A DNA stretch of 64,000 bases, from NCBI GenBank assembly GCA_947396885.1, contig OX377204.1, positions 44,565,139-44,629,138 of the forward strand. Reading direction: 5' to 3'. Shown here piece by piece: positions 63,481-64,000 of this stretch. Below the pieces are notes generated by a model, which searched no databases, was not told the origin of the DNA, and saw only the letters and a program-made list of their open reading frames with translations. The position numbers and the translations under genes were made by a program. Numbering within the stretch: the stretch's first letter is position 1; every line of letters starts with the position of its first letter. The stretch is from Heligmosomoides polygyrus polygyrus. Its lineage: Eukaryota > Nematoda > Chromadorea > Rhabditida > Heligmosomidae.

Positions 63481-64000
63481 GAAGAAAATGGCCGAGAGTT
63501 GCAATTCTAGCTAATGTCAACTAGCATAACTAAAATACAGAGTCTAAAGTATTACCCAATACTAGGAACAAGCTCTAGCTTAAGCACATCTTCTGATCAA
63601 TTCTCTTCTCCTCCACATTGAGAACTGAGACAATATTTATATGTTACAAAGTTATTCTTATTAATGCGCTTGAGCAGGGATCTGTTAAGTAGTCCTTACT
63701 GTATCCACTATTAACCAACAGGGTTCGTAACTGTACCATTCTGTTCATGAAGTCGCTTAATAGACTACATACACGACCAGTTCTTAATATCTCTATATAA
63801 ATAATAGCCTTTTTGATATTGTCACTAGCCTACGAATCAGCTGCTGGAAATCTAATAACCTTGAAGCTAAAGTCGTCAGTTTTGTTATAAATTTTGGCGT
63901 ATCTTGTCGTTTTCAATCCATATACTGAGATCCAGGTATTGACACCTCTTATCATTTTCATGTGTGATTTCAATCTTGAGAATTCTCTCATAAACAGTAT
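63481..64000. other. No recognised feature
   Basis: AT-rich sequence with no frame of note. Confidence 0.4.

Overview
The window looks like repeat-dense, gene-poor chromosomal DNA of a nematode, most likely a clade V strongylid of the hookworm type. I infer this from three things. There is one nematode-specific gene, an SXP/RAL-2 (DUF148) family member, built from short exons with TTTCAG-type splice acceptors. The transposon mix is RTE and CR1/jockey-type LINEs, mariner and Tc1-like elements, and foldback MITEs. Long direct and inverted repeats dominate the rest. There are no bacterial-style operons. A 200-base run of N (36002-36201) marks an assembly gap.

The only convincing host gene is at 37988-39485 (+). 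It has six proposed exons giving about 214 residues: a signal peptide, a PPFLK motif leading into the SXP/RAL-2 domain, and a consensus acceptor directly abutting the ATG, as expected for spliced-leader trans-splicing. Three other short open frames (15368-15712 +, 13904-14031 -, 35143-35347 +) may be exons but I do not recognise them.

Layout, left to right. 1414-3180: decayed CR1/jockey-type LINE split by a palindromic MITE. 4-5.5 kb: GC-rich dispersed repeat R. 6257-9397: left copy of a roughly 3-kb element, here called E, with TATAGTTG termini, arrays of TTCGAA and tRNA-like units. 9.4-13.55 kb: two 786/787-bp inverted arms, over 99% alike by eye, flanking a truncated RTE (10437-12580, minus). 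13.58-16 kb: small inverted-repeat element, SINE-like unit and another R copy. 16-20.8 kb: nothing recognised. 20.8-21.3 kb: LINE tail. 23.9-26.35 kb: large foldback element holding a MITE. 28.9-30.4 kb: LINE fragment and GC-rich foldbacks. 31.3-34.6 kb: second LINE lineage (plus strand) ending in a long GAA tract. 38-39.5 kb: SXP/RAL-2 gene. 40.7-42.5 kb: AT-ended repeat island with three kinds of tandem repeat. 42.9-45.3 kb: second RTE. 46.6-48.6 kb: rearranged Tc1-like element carrying a LINE tail. 49-53 kb: dispersed repeats. 53.5-54.5 kb: mariner. 54.8-61.5 kb: a nest of insertions. 62.5-63.5 kb: foldback and dispersed repeat.

The most informative structure is the nest at 54780-61480. 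A minus-strand LINE reverse transcriptase is interrupted at one point by the right copy of element E (55815-60821), flanked by a shared TTTGACAC. Inside E lies a transposon with roughly 300-bp inverted ends (56015-58040). Inside that lies an RTE fragment (56236-57059) flanked by a 10-bp duplication, TCACTTGAAT. The order of insertion is therefore readable from the sequence. Every transposase or reverse transcriptase I could read is broken by stop, frameshift, deletion or active-site change, so the window looks like a transposon graveyard rather than a set of active elements.
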